Positions 1-11,925 of a stretch of DNA of 64,000 bases are shown here, piece after piece. Within the stretch, counting starts at the first letter, position 1. Every line of letters starts with the position of its first letter. Both the position numbers and the translations under genes were made by a program. This DNA is from Argyresthia goedartella (Eukaryota; Arthropoda; Insecta; Lepidoptera; Argyresthiidae): assembly GCA_949825045.1 (NCBI GenBank), contig OX463813.1, forward strand, positions 25,340,001-25,404,000. Direction: 5' to 3'. The notes under the pieces were generated by a model that searched no databases, had not been told where the DNA came from, and worked only from the letters and a program-made list of their open reading frames with translations.

Positions 1-946
1 GTTTTATATCTATATAAATTCTGTAAATACAATTTAGTTTCCCTTTATCATTATAACACACACAGATAGTCAATATTAGTTCAAGTTATAAATTGCTATA
101 AACTGAAAACAATGTAATAGCCTGCTATCAATAGATGTAACTACCTATGTTAACCAAACATTCATTCAATAGCACTACTAGACCACTAATAGATTGACTA
201 ACTGGTAATTCAATCCAATATCTGTCTATCTACTACCAGCAATAGACCTATAGCTTACAATACTACCAATCTATGTGGATATAGGAACACAACCAAGTTA
301 CCTAATAACCGCCTATACCTACAGATTGATAGTCCCAAATCGTGCCTTCCTGGAGCCCTTGACGGCTGCAAATCTCAGGAAGCCACGCTCTAGCTACCAA
401 GATGTTCAGGCTTCTCAGCACCTAATGACCTCGTAGGGGCCCATCAGCTACGAGGTAGCGTAACGATCAGTTGCCAAGAAGTGTGAACGTCGGCGATTCA
501 CCGAGCTGAAGTAATTGGGGTCGATCTAACCTGGTCTGTGCTTCGGTCCCGTCAACCTCCTGTCTCTCTGCAAGGCCCGGGTGCACCCTAGGCTCTTCTT
601 GGTAGACAGGTTCTTCAGCCAACCAGGTATGACTGGCGGGCCAGCTTCGATGAGCACAGTGTTCCAACACAGGTTATGTTACGTGGGAAAAACCAATCGG
701 CCACGAAAATGCGAACTTTATCTGGTTCAGGGAACCACAACACACTCAGCTATATAGACAATCCTGAGGGAAACCCGAATACATTCCAGATGGACTGCGA
801 TTTAATTTCAATACCCTAACCAAAACGCGTTTACTTGCGAGGGCTTTCGTCTGTCAGTTGTCAAAAAACTGCTAGGTTGGCAGCACCGTCAAATTCAAAA
901 TGGCCGTTCAGAAACCATCGATCGAATATCGATTTGGAATCGAACA
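1..946. other. Non-coding DNA, no gene recognised
   Basis: The first 300 bases are AT-rich with many short 'ctaccta'-like words. From about 310 to 700 the base composition becomes GC-richer and a 67-codon minus-strand frame is open there, but it has no recognisable domain and no repeat partner in this window. It could be part of an older element. I see no gene. Confidence 0.5.
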
Positions 947-3360
947 ATAAGTGTACATTTCTATAAATCTGACAAATACAAACTTAAACAAAACCGGCCA
1001 GGCACGAAGGGTTCCGTACCACCGTGCAATGGTAGGGATGGTGTGGAGTGAATAGCGAGGTCTCGGTGGAAAGCTTAGATCTGGTGGAGTTACTAATCAG
1101 GGTGTAAGGTATCTTAAGGTGATACGAAACAATATATAGAAAAGGAATATGAATGTAGACGAAAGTGACAGCATTAATTACTTCCACATAAGAAAGAAAA
1201 GAGAGCGTAAACAATGTTCTCGTTTCCTACTAAAATAACGTAGCGCCAAACCGCATAAAAATTGTTTAAAAATTAACTACGCTATTTTATTAAAAAGGTT
1301 TTCAAGGAGAGTTTAAGAATACATAATATCCACATTTTGAATGCAGTTCGGCGATGAAATTAGTTAGGTTTTTAGAATAACAGGAAAAAAAATAACTATT
1401 TATAGGTGTTCTTTTGTAATTAAATTCTGTCGAGAAAAAATAATCCTAAACGCGTTTTTATTCAGTGAGGATCTTAATCAAATACTCGATCAACGCTAAC
1501 CCAAAAATCAAATCTTTAGATGACTTTATATTGGAGTTTTTTTTGTATCACCTTAAATTGACGCGCTCGAGTATCTCACAAAATCCCCTCTTGGCCTTCC
1601 TACAATTACTTATTAATAAAGACACAAACCTTCATTAAGCTAATCAAGAATTTTAAAAACTCCTTCCACAAGGCGACTTTATCTCTATTCCCATGTTTGA
1701 AAGACCTTATACACATACAGGTCCCTTATCATTATCCACCATCTGCCCGAGTTTCCTGTATTATCATTACCACTTAAGGGCTGAACAAGGGCCAATGGCA
1801 TTGAGAATTAGACAAAGCAAACAAATACCCGTCGCATCGCGTCGAAGCAGACTGACGCATGCTCCCGCGCAGAGCCCCGCGGGTCAGCCCGAGCTCCGAG
1901 ACCAAGAAAATTATAGAAAATATTACTAAACTCCTGTAATAATAACACTAAAAATAAAAAATAAACCTTTTTTTTACCTATTTTTGCGTGTAAGTTTCAT
2001 ATAGGAAACTGATTTCGTCTCCGAGCGCTTGTTCATTTAGTTGAATAATAATGCATTGTGAAAAATATTTTTAAGTATTAAATATAACAGCTAGACTGTA
2101 ATTTTAAAAGACCATTCTTATCTCCAATAGACCTTTTATAACATATATTTATCCTACGTTTTTATATTATCTAGTTTAGCGTAGAATTGAAGCTAAATAT
2201 GCATTTCTTTGTTCGCGTCCCCTGGCGCTGGCCATATTTAATCCCTTAAGACTCCCAACCCCCGATAATCTAACATCCCAATCTCTATCCTATAGCGCGA
2301 GCTTTAAAGGTGCTGTCCAACAAAAAGATTGAAAGCAATTTCCTGCTGGAAAAGTTGGAAAAGAAAGCGATTTAAATCTTTGAGCGTTTTGTGCTAAAGT
2401 AGGTATTGGATAATCCCTCGGCGAAGGTGTCAAATAAAAAAGGAAATGAACGAATATATTATGCAATATGTCGCAGGGTGTAGTTTTATACTAATGAAAC
2501 TCGGTCTTGTTATTAGCTTACTTCAAAAGACCTTTTCACCTTATATGTTTAAAAATTAACAGGATACCAAGATATCTCAACCCATCAAAGTGTAATTAAT
2601 GTCGTACTTTTATTCCCTATTTTATCCAACGTATAGGCAGGCACAAAACAATGGACGGGTTGAAACGGGAATATTTTTGAACCACTAATGGGGTGAAAAG
2701 GAAATAATAATAAAAAAACTAAGGGAATATGTGCAAGATGTTCTTTGAATATATTTTAATATGCAATGAAGATGAACGCGTGTTATGCCGAATGTAGTAA
2801 TGAATTGGTATAATTTTATAAAAAAATCTTGTGTTAGCGATATCGTGGTGAGATAAATTATTTAAGCTTGCGTAATTATTAAAAAGTTTTTATTTATCTT
2901 GAATGGTTATGTTTCAAAGCGTATTTTACTTTGCTGATGCACTTTAATGAACTAATAAGACTTAGTTGAAATGAAAGAGTTAACTGTTGTATCTGAACAG
3001 AGAAAGTTATTGGTTAATCGATACAGGTGTGTGAGTGGTAAAGTAGAGTCCATTTCCATCAAACTTTATGATATTTCCTTTTAAAAAAAGTTGGTTTTCG
3101 AATTATTTAAATTTTTTAATCTTTTTTGTCAAAATTATTAATATCGAAAAAACTAGATAACATAGGATATCTATTTGACTGTCTTTTGTTACTTAATACA
3201 TCAATGATTGTGAGGAATAACTTAAAGTAAAGAAGTGAGTCCATCCACTTACGTGATGAGAAAACTAAAAATGATTCTCGATTTCATACAGTGATTTTGT
3301 CAAAAATATGTATGGAACTGGAAGCGTACAAAGTGGTTTAAAATCATATATTGCCCTATA
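947..3360. repeat. 2.4-kb dispersed repeat, copy 1
   Basis: This block is repeated almost base for base at 15401-17816, while the flanks of the two copies are unrelated. Both copies begin with 'ataagtgtacattt' and end near 'ttgccct'. The left end contains, on the minus strand, the motif 'ggtacggaacccttcgtgcc', which recurs in related form near 49090. Short open frames are shared by both copies (for example minus 984-1214, plus 1693-1929), but they resemble no family I know and are probably conserved only because the copies are young. No terminal inverted repeats are visible, so it may be a Helitron-like, LINE-derived or simply duplicated segment. The right end directly meets the microsatellite tail of a LINE inserted in the opposite orientation. 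Confidence 0.85.
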
Positions 3361-4705
3361 TAGAGTCAGAGTCAGAGTCAGAGTCAGAGTCATTTTTTTA
3401 TTGAATATAAATAAATAAATTATCTTATTCAACGTCAAAATTATACTTACTTATAACTACAAGTCAATTTTTTTTTATATAAAAAAAGACTACACCGTTT
3501 TGGAAGGTGGGCCTCGGGGTTAAGAAGAAACGGCAAGAAACTCCCCCCTACCTTTTTTTTTAAAAAGTGACTTTACAACAGGTACTGGTTTCGGTCTAAG
3601 GAAATTCGCCGGCGAGTGATAGACTTGATCCATCGCCCCTCGTCGAATTTCTGTGCGCTGAGATGGTATGGACCATGCAGTTTTGTCATCTAAGTATTCC
3701 TTAATACTATAATAGGACTTTCTTATCAGCTCATTTTTAACATAGTTTTTGAACCTCTTTTCAGGAAGGATCAATGATTCCTGTGGTATTTTATTGTAGA
3801 AGCGAATACAGTGCCCCATGAATGATGTGCCTACTTTACTTAGTCTAAATAATGGTAGTGCTAACCTATTTTTATTTCTAGTGTTAATTGTATGGCTATC
3901 ACCTACAATTTTAAATAAAGCTATGTTTTTTCTTACATGCATAATATTCTCGTATATATATTGACAGGTAACCGTAATTATATTAATTTCTTTGAATTTT
4001 TCTCTTAATGATTCTCTAGCATCTAATTGATATATCGCCCTGATCGCCCTTTTTTGTAAGAAAAATATCGTATTTATATCTGCTGCTCTCCCCCAGAGCA
4101 ATATTCCATAAGACATCATACTGTGAAAATAACTAAAGTAAACCAATCTGGCAGTTTCAAAATCTGTAAGATATCTGATTTGTCTGACCGCAAAAGCGGC
4201 TGAGCTAAGTCTTCGTGCGAGATTAGTTATGTGAGGACCCCAAGTTTGAAGTTTCGAATCTATAGTGATTCCGAGAAAGATTGTTTCTTCAACGAGGTCC
4301 AATCTTTCAGATCCTATTCTAACACTGCTTTCAACCTGTCGTACATTAGGCAAACAAAATTTGATACATTTAGTCTTCTTTGAGTTTAATAACAGGTTGT
4401 TTACATTGAACCAACTTAACACATGAGAGAGTGTACAATTTGCGTCGTCTAGAATTTCTTCTTGTCTTTTCACCTTGAAATGAATAGATGTGTCATCAGC
4501 AAATAGAACAATCTGAGTCATTTTTTCCACCATATAAGGCAGGTCATTCATGTACACTAAGAAAAGGAACGGACCTAAGATAGAACCCTGGGGTACACCA
4601 ATATTCATATGGGTTCCAGTGGACTTGCATCTGTTTATATCTACTTTTAGTAATCTTTCCATTAAATAAGATTCCATTAATTTTAACGCATTATCATATT
4701 TACAT
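3361..4705 (-). mobile_element. 5'-truncated CR1/Jockey-like LINE
   Basis: On the minus strand this is the 3' end of a non-LTR retrotransposon: the second half of a reverse transcriptase, its C-terminal region, a 3' UTR and a terminal microsatellite of five hexamers (plus-strand gagtca, 3363-3392). LINEs of the CR1/L2 type end in such short repeats rather than poly(A). The 5' truncation point is near 4705, where similarity to the related element at 18.5-21.6 kb stops inside the RT domain. It abuts repeat copy 1 exactly at 3360/3361. I could not identify a target-site duplication. Confidence 0.8.
3520..4705 (-). pseudogene. Reverse transcriptase C-terminal fragment (LINE)
   Basis: The frame is open from about 4830 down to the stop at 3520. 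The protein contains the RT motifs GVPQGSILGPFLFLVYMNDL and LFADDTS (the catalytic FADD), then the thumb and C-terminal region with SYGILLWG and LQKRAIRAIY, as in its relative at 18.9-21.4 kb. The fingers and first palm aspartate, and the endonuclease, are missing because of 5' truncation, so the copy cannot be functional although no stop interrupts the remaining piece. The first 40 or so codons above 4705 (Arg-rich) are flanking DNA read through by chance. Clade is CR1 or Jockey; I cannot decide between them by eye. Confidence 0.85.
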
Positions 4706-6554
4706 GTTGCGACCACAGAGCTTTGTATGTTGAGATATCTATGGTTGCGACGCTTGGGTTGAACGAAGAGTGATCGGGAGTTGTTACTTCGCCCTCGCCG
4801 CACGCCGCCGCGCCGCCGCGTAGCTAGCAAGCCTAAACGTGCCTGGGCTATTTGCTCAGTGACAAATTATCCTGTTTGATAACCGTATTCCAGAGTAGTA
4901 AAGTTGAATTAAAGCGGGTTTAAGTCCTAGCTACGAAGACACTACGGTACTTAGCAGACTTCAACCTCCTTTGTAATAAAACAACTAGATTTTTGGTCAG
5001 AAGAAGCCGTCGAATATTTTTACCATTCGGGAATGATCCTATTGTTGTCTCTTTTTGAAATTTTCAGTCGACATAAGCATCACCGATATCCCGATTCGCT
5101 TACTTCCTTGATACGTAATTTATCGTGATATCACAGAAGTGGGGGCCAGGCGGCCATTTGCTTTAATTCGAAATCGTCGTCGAGAAACGCGCAAACAACT
5201 CACACTATGCACTCAAAACTAAATGGTTGAAATGATCGCCCGTGGCTTTCCTTGTTTGCCTTACTCGAATTTACTCACAAAAATATGCCTTTTATACTTC
5301 AAATATTCCTTCCATCACTTTCCCTCTTCCATGCGTGTCAATTTGGGCAAGGCAAACGTGTGTATTACTCTTTATAAGACTTTTTTTATGTTTCTATCTG
5401 AGCGATCATTTGTATTTGAATATAAAATTAAATAAATGTAGCCCATTAATTTCAAAGGGGCAAAGGCCTAAGATTAAGCCATGTTCGTGTTTGTATATAA
5501 TATACCATAGTATATTTGACATCAGTCAAGACGTCCCTTGAGCCACAATTTCGCTAAGTCAGTCTTTTAGTCGCACAGTTTGTATGTATTTACTCGCATG
5601 GTTGATATGATATCAATATTTTTTTCTAGCTAGACTAGACCACCCCAAACCTCATTCCGAATTCATGAGGTGGTGGTGGAATATGGCCTATAGAAGGTGG
5701 TCTAGTTCCTCCAGCAGAGTAATATAACTCACAACTGGATGTTTGCTAATGCAATACATGAATTATGCTTGACATACAAGACAAACCAGTAAACCATCAC
5801 AACCTACACCTACTGAACCAGCTTTTCATATATTTTTAACAAACACGATCAAATTAAAAGATGCTTTCTTGCATGTTTATTGGCTTCGTACAATGTATGC
5901 GTTTAAATAATAAATTGGCTATTTTATCTTGTTCTGAGTTATAGAACCGATAAGGTGATCTAGGTCTACGCTTGTTGGTCATTTCGCTCATGAAGCGTAT
6001 TTGTCGTTTTTCGTTTGCAGAGTAGTCAGCGAAAGGACTGGAACAGAAGCCAGGCCCAATAAAAACATAATTTATAGTGTATGACATCTTAAAAATTCAA
6101 GAAGTCATGTTTCATGTTTCTCCATCCGCCTCGAGGCGAACAATCCAATTTTGCAACAAATAAATGCAAAATTTCCACCGGATTACATGTACTTATTTGC
6201 ATAGATCGATACCAAAATAACACATTTTATTTACATTATTGGTCTGTAATCGAAAACGAAATCGCGCAAATCTTCATAAAGGCTGAATAGAGTTTGACCT
6301 CCGTGACTTCTGTTGTAGATTAAAAAAAAAAAAAACACTATTTTACAAATCTGTCAATATTGTTAAAAAAACCTATATACTTTTCCCTGTGTTTCCACTA
6401 CACAGATTGCTGCTTAACCTTTAACTTAATGTTCATAACCAATTTTTTCAAACAACTTTAATAATGTGCCGTTCAAATGTCATGCTCTTTCATGTCATGA
6501 GCGAGCGTCAGTGACATGAAAGAGCTCAAGCGGTCAAGCTTTGAGTCCTCGGCT
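4706..6554. other. Non-coding DNA, no gene recognised
   Basis: Apart from a GC-rich patch at 4770-4830 and a small fold-back (10-bp arms 'ctagaccacc' at 5636-5645 and its complement at 5696-5705), I see nothing that can be named. Open frames at 5223-5541 and 5854-6087 are short and resemble nothing known. Confidence 0.5.
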
Positions 6555-6640
6555 GTGCATGAGATCCGATTCTTCATCATCAGCCTGTCAGGGAACCCGC
6601 TGTTGAGTATAGGCCTCCTCATGTACACGCCCATTCAACC
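6555..6640 (-). repeat. Tail-like fragment of an insect LINE/SINE
   Basis: Read on the minus strand, the segment contains 'gaggaggcctatactcaacagcggg' broken into shorter words and then 'ggctgatgatga'. This matches in style the '..aggcctgtgcccagcagtggga..ggctgatgatg' 3' ends that are very common in moth genomes. A related piece is seen at about 34690-34735 on the plus strand. It is degraded and short. Confidence 0.45.
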
Positions 6641-6779
6641 CACGTCCATCGTTTTCCTGCCATCCTCATCCGAAAAAATGGCAGGAGGTCATATATTTGC
6701 ATATTTGCGACTTTTCACTCTCTCAGGAGACTTCAGTACTTTTTGCCCCGACAGACCAACTGACACCTCGCTCAGTCTC

Positions 6780-7216
6780 TCCTTCTACCCCTCATTGACT
6801 ATGCGGATGTATGCTGGGTCAGTGCTGACGAAGAACTACTGAAAAAACTCGAACAACTTAAAAACCTTGGGTTTATCTTCGGGCTGCGCCATTACGACCA
6901 TGTACGGTTCGGCAGCCACTTTAACTCCTTGCGATGTTGTACGCAAGGAGTTAAAGTTAAGGGATTCTCACATCCTCAATTTTCTCTAAAATATTTTACG
7001 GAATCTACGCTATCCAAACTTCCTACAAGACAGCTTTCAATTTCTTTCTTCCGGCAGGCCTCGGAGAACTCACGCTTTTTCTATGCTTACAACTACAGAG
7101 GCATAACATCACGTCTTATGAGCACGGGTTTAGAACCCGGGCCATTCGGTTTTAGAATCCACCATCAGGTATTTAGAAGACGTGTGAAGAAGCTATACAT
7201 AGGCTCGATTTTGTAG
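6780..7216 (+). pseudogene. Decayed RT C-terminal fragment (LINE)
   Basis: Reading across frames on the plus strand, 6780-6910 encodes 'DYADVCW..DEELLKKLEQLKNLGFIFGLRHYDHV', which is the region behind the RT thumb in Jockey/R1/CR1-type LINEs (usually 'DYADVCY..LNKLERLQNLCIRFIFGLRKYDHV'). The frame then shifts several times; the tail 'FRRRVKKLYIGSIL' ending at 7216 fits the last residues of the same domain. No RT catalytic motif remains. The piece is an old, 5'-truncated insertion. Confidence 0.6.
6921..6954. repeat. Perfect 13-bp inverted repeat (hairpin)
   Basis: The arms 'ttaactccttgcg' (6921-6933) and its exact complement (6942-6954) are separated by 8 bases. It lies inside the decayed RT fragment, where such symmetry is not expected. 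Confidence 0.8.
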
Positions 7217-8716
7217 ACTATTTTCATGTAACTCTTTTTTATAACATTTGTCTGCAATAAGAAATTATGAAATAATTAATAATGAGGTCAGCTGACTGAG
7301 CTTGGCCTCATCTTGGCCACCACTCGGTTACCGATCTGTCTTCCCGCCTAGTCAAGTGTCCTCCCCACTTCCACCTAAATCATGTTATGCGCTTATTCAC
7401 GTCAGCCACCTAGTTCTTAGGCTCCGATCTTCTCGATAGAATTGTAAAATCGTTGCTTATTGCTTTCTGAAAAGGACCCTGTCGGTTACTTTTGTTGCTC
7501 CACATTTTTTTCACCAGTTGTTTTTATTAAGTGTCTTGAAAGTGTTTGCAGTGGGCAGACAGCAGGCTTTCACTAATTCGCGATAATTTGGTTAATTATG
7601 AACAGATTTTGATGATTTGGTCTGATTGATTGGTCATATTTCAGAGGTGGTCCCATATAGATTATATCAAATTTGATCTTAGGCATTTTGAAAAAATCAC
7701 TAAAAAAATATACACAGATGGCGTTTTGGTTTGGTTCCCTTCAGCAAAAGTATTGATAAGGACTTTTCGTGTTTACAGACAACATTGACACCCCGACCGG
7801 GGAGGAAGCAATAGGGTTTGAACTTGAAGCCGTTTTTTTAAGTTTTCAACTTGGTGAATTATTTTAACAAACTTAACACAAAACAGCTACAGCTAGATGG
7901 GTCGATTTTGAGTTTTCTGTTTCCTGTATTAGCACAGTTCCGAACGTTCCCTGCATTTGGGTAGTAGTCTCGAACAACTAGTCTAAACTAAAACATAGCG
8001 TCAGCCATTTTCCCACACGGGGTGGCAGAGTCAATCTAAACTATTCGACCCAAACATTCGTCACTAATTAAAGTCGTGTCGTGCAAAGCCTCCAAGACAG
8101 TTCCTCCCCCACTATAACAGTGGAACTATTCCCCCCCCCCCTCACCCACGCCCTATCTAACTTGACAGCCTGTCACCGCTGGCAGATTTAATTAAAGACT
8201 GCGACACATCATTTATTTCACCAACTTACGAGTAATATAAACGCCAAATTGAACTATATGATCTTGCACTTAAGAACTACGTAGAGTGCCTTTACAGTAA
8301 GAGTTCGATTATTGCCAGAAATAAGCTTTAGCTCATTGCATTATAAACATTTTCTGATCATTTTCGTGGTTTTCTAAGGCTTTTATGTAATTAAGTCGTA
8401 ATAATCCGTAAGCTTCCAGCAATAATCGAAGCTTGCTCTAATATAAAAACCGAACTCAACTCTAAATGTAAATGAGGTACGGAAATTGTTCTAGGTTAGT
8501 AGAACTTTATGCCTGCAGTCCTATGATAACAAGGTGATATTAGTATTGGTCTAGGCTAGAACTAGAACTAAACACTAATGTGTCTAATTGTGGTAGGATG
8601 GTAATATCAAAATGCGTTAAGTGCTTCTCAACATTAGGACATAAAACAAACTAAATGGAATGCGTTAACATCGAAGAAACGTTTAGAAGTAAATATACAA
8701 AAATATTATTGTCATA
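7217..8716. other. Non-coding DNA, no gene recognised
   Basis: No coding signal or named repeat could be supported. Near 8010-8035 'cacacggggtggcagag' resembles the SINE-body end seen at 29200, suggesting one more degraded SINE piece. A run of 12 C residues occurs near 8131-8143. Confidence 0.4.
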
Positions 8717-9088
8717 CATAACTAGAGATCAGATATTCGGATACATAAATATTTAACGTAAAGTAATTTTGTCTAAAAAAGTATGGAAGCGGCTTCTTAA
8801 TAAAAAAAAAACCCCGATATTCCGGGATTGTATAACTATTTGGATGTATAAAAGTAAAAGATATATGTGTGTAGGGTTTAAGAGGAGGATAATGTGTGTT
8901 AGTGAAAAAAAAAACATAATAAATAGTTTTATAAAATGTTGGTAAATATACATCCGATGTTATAATCACAACAATAAATTTAGCGATCCCGGCATCGCGG
9001 GATTTTTTCAATAAAAAGTGCATTTCATAATAGCCCACACCTCAACTTTAGGTAAATATACATCCGATTATCCGATCTCTTTACATAA
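8717..9088. mobile_element. Fold-back / MITE-like element
   Basis: The left end (8717-8765) and the reverse complement of the right end (9043-9088) match over about 45 bases, sharing 'agagatc.gata.tcggat'. Inside, a second inverted pair surrounds 'ccccgatattccggg' (8813-8827) and 'cccggcatcgcggga' (8988-9002). A partial copy of the right half lies at about 27985-28135. No transposase is encoded, so this looks like a non-autonomous inverted-repeat element; its superfamily is not clear and no target duplication was found. Confidence 0.55.
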
Positions 9089-9214
9089 CATATTTAAGTA
9101 ACTATTTTTGCACAACACCTAAAAAGCGTAAAAATGCAGTCGGCTATTTTGGTATTTATTTTTGATGTGTGTTTAATCAAATTTCCTATTTTAGTACATA
9201 AGAGTCAGTACATT

Positions 9215-9262
9215 TGATACTTCATTTTTGCGTGACAGAGGGCTAGCCCATCGCCGCGCTGT
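9215..9262 (-). repeat. SINE body fragment
   Basis: On the minus strand the words 'gcggcgatgggctagccctctgtcacg' (split here as gcggcgatgggctagcc then ctctgtcacg) match the body of the SINE at 30872-31133. Only about 50 bases are recognisable. Confidence 0.5.
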
Positions 9263-9792
9263 ATTGTTACACACATTGAATACAAGAGTTGGTTCCAGGA
9301 ACAGAGGTCAGGTCAGGTTTTTTTGGCGCATTCCTGCGAAATGTGTAGGGATCAGAGCCGATTTGGCTGCGCGCTGAATAAATTATGAATAACTAAATAA
9401 TGGAAGGTTATTATGGAACGATACGGAGAAAGCTATTATGTTGACTGCAAATATACAATTGCGTTTGTTTGGTACGATGTGGCGAGTTTGACATCACGGG
9501 TTTGAATATCATTCTAGTGATCTTTGTCTAAGACGCTAGCGGTCGGGAAGGCTTAATTAATCGCAACAAGCTTTTATGGTCAGCGATCAACAGCTTTTTG
9601 GTGTATCGGCAATACCAAATGAGTTGAGTGATAACCTACGGTTGATCATAGTGAATATGCGTACACAAAGCTTGTAGAACGGCGGATCTGCATGGCATGT
9701 TTGATTGAAATTAGACCCTGTGTAGTTAGAGATGCTCCTGGGCAGCGCGTGTTCGCAAAGGACGCCATTTTTTTTTCCAGACATGTGTGGTC

Positions 9793-9830
9793 TATAAATA
9801 CGAGAGCGTAGGAGGAGAAGGTATTCAGTC
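9793..9830 (+). promoter_or_regulatory. TATA box plus initiator-like motif
   Basis: TATAAATA at 9793-9800 is followed after about 30 bases by ATTCAGTC (9823-9830), an arthropod initiator-like word. The spacing fits an RNA polymerase II core promoter. The downstream sequence carries no recognisable coding frame, so this may be the promoter of a solo LTR or of a non-coding transcript rather than of a host gene. Confidence 0.4.
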
Positions 9831-9859
9831 TCTGCGTCAAGCAGCTGTGACACTCGTCT

Positions 9860-11576
9860 TTCAGTAATTCTAAACAGTTTCGGTCTGCCGTTTTACGCGT
9901 CTGAACTGGACGGATTGTGATTGCGTGTTACAGTGGATTTTCGTGAGTGTCTGAAGCGCCGAGATATACCTCGGTTCCTATCCTTTAAATCAACCTACCC
10001 CAAATTCCAAAACTATCCTTGGGTCGTTAGATAAGAACTTGTAGGTAATTGATCTGAGTCTGAGTCTGGGCTTGGAGCGAACCTAAATTCCTTTTTCCTT
10101 CACCATAGGGTTCCTGGATTGGCTCTAAGGATATTCGCGGGCTAATCCTCTCCTCATTCCTTTCGAGTAGCGAGTTTTGAAATTCCCACACACACAGTCA
10201 TTAAACATACAAACACATTCAAATCAAACTCAACCATTTTCGAGTGGTGTCGATAATGGACGTGGTATAACACTAGGATTTTAGACTGGGCTAGACAGGA
10301 GTTTAGTTGCGGCTAAACCTAGGTTGGCAGGGCATAGGGAGACTGTTTGATCGATTACGTTCCGCGGATGGAAATAACAAATTCAGAACAAAGTTTAAAC
10401 GTTGTCAACACAGATTACCTATCCTGTTGATATTTTTGACATTTGAGTGTTGTCGGGGACGCGCGAAGAGATCATATTACAGTCTAAAGTTAATTGTTTA
10501 GGACCGGGTAGATTGTTTTGCTTTGCCTTGGATCGGTTTGGATTCAAGTTGCATCTTTAAATTAAATGTAAATTTCGCTGGAGGTCTAATGTGTAGGCTG
10601 AGTCAAATATTTATGATTGGGCTCGGTCGAGGACGTGCTGAGGTCAGCGAGATTCATAGATCGGTACTTACCGAAGTATGCACTTCGCTGTGGTGTGGGT
10701 TAGATCTCCAAAAGCGCTAATGACAACGTTTCGATAACATCCAGCTCAAATTGCGCAGAGTTGAAGGTTTCAAAACGTTACGGATCTTTTGAGGTAACTG
10801 CTAGTTCAAACCCATTTCGGAAAATCAAATCGCAGTTGTGTAAACCGGTCTATTCGGATCGTTATTGCCGTGAACTAAATATATATAAATGGAACCACCA
10901 CAAGCCGCTACTAGCGAGCACATGAAATATCATTGAGTACTCACGTCGTAAAACTACGACGGATATCTATACGATATCCCAAACAAATATTATAAATCGT
11001 GGTCGACCACTAAAAGAAGTTCCAAGCGCCCGTATATACAAAAAAATGAATGGTTCCATCACACAAAATACAACAACGATCGATCTGGCGCAATACACCG
11101 CTAACTGATGCGAAATACCGGCTTGCGGGCATATATGCTTTCTCTGTCTAACTTGAAACCGTAACTTCCTGAACCAATCCTCCGTTCGAATATTGTACGC
11201 ATAACGAACTTCTCAACGAACAAGAAAGTCAGACTTATCATTCTTAACTTACAATTTTTACAGCTGAATCGGGACATCTCTTTTGGGGGTAGGTAGAATA
11301 GACGATCATAGCTACTGATAGCGGTGGCTCGACCTTAGCCTTTATGCCGTTACACAGGGAATGTGTTCGAAATTCAATTTCTCAAATAAGTCGGACCGAG
11401 TGAGTTGAAATACTAGCAGAAACTATATTTAGCACTAAAAACTGACCGACCACAAACTTTTACCTACCGCATAATACATCAAACTAGATACGTTGCTAAA
11501 ATTCACACTTAGCGTGAACAAAGATGGTTATTGTGATTTCCGTTTTTAATAAGAGTTTTTTTCGGGGCGTCCGTGG
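9860..11576. other. Non-coding DNA, possibly LTR remnant
   Basis: Downstream of the TATA/initiator pair the sequence is of mixed composition without long frames. It would fit an old LTR and leader, but I could not define paired LTRs, a primer binding site or a polypurine tract. Frames at 10307-10501 and 10523-10720 are short and unrecognised. Confidence 0.35.
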
Positions 11577-11640
11577 CCTAGCGGTATTCGCACTTCGGAA
11601 ACGATCGTGCGGGTACCAACATCGGACCGAGGCGGGTTCT
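11570..11640 (+). repeat. Possible tRNA-derived SINE head
   Basis: The sequence 'gcgtccgtggcctagcgg' holds a good polymerase III box A (TGGCCTAGCGG), and a weak box B-like stretch follows at about 11611-11625. The acceptor ends do not pair, so it is not a tRNA gene. Body and tail are not recognisable. Confidence 0.4.
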
Positions 11641-11732
11641 GTGTACACAACAATGTGGAAGAGAGTTACGAATACTTTAGCTAGTTTCACAGTGTTATCA
11701 GTTATTAATTAGGTAGGTACAGTTACATTATT

Positions 11733-11925
11733 TTAACTTTACCGCTCGACACTCCTTGGCTTTAAGATTTTATTTATGTTTTTAATAGTAAATCTATTAA
11801 CGGTATTCAGAATTTTTCCCTTAATATAATCTTTATGATACACCTCTGTGCCAAATTTCAAGTTTCCAGGACAACTTGATCACTTCCAGCGACTAAAACC
11901 GAGAAGCGTCGAACGGTAAAGTTAA
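11733..11925. mobile_element. TTAA-flanked MITE, copy A (piggyBac-like)
   Basis: TTAA at 11733-11736 and 11922-11925 flank a segment with inverted ends: 'ctttaccgctcgacac' on the left and, reading inward from the right, 'ctttaccgttcgacgc'. A related element lies at 32457-32626 with the inside in the opposite orientation. TTAA duplication is the hallmark of the piggyBac superfamily; no transposase is encoded, so this would be a non-autonomous derivative. The superfamily call is an inference from the TTAA flanks only. Confidence 0.55.

Noticed and set aside
984..1929. Small frames shared by both 2.4-kb repeat copies as conserved genes
   Set aside because: The whole 2.4 kb is near identical, so frame conservation gives no evidence of coding; the longest frame in copy 2 is broken in copy 1.
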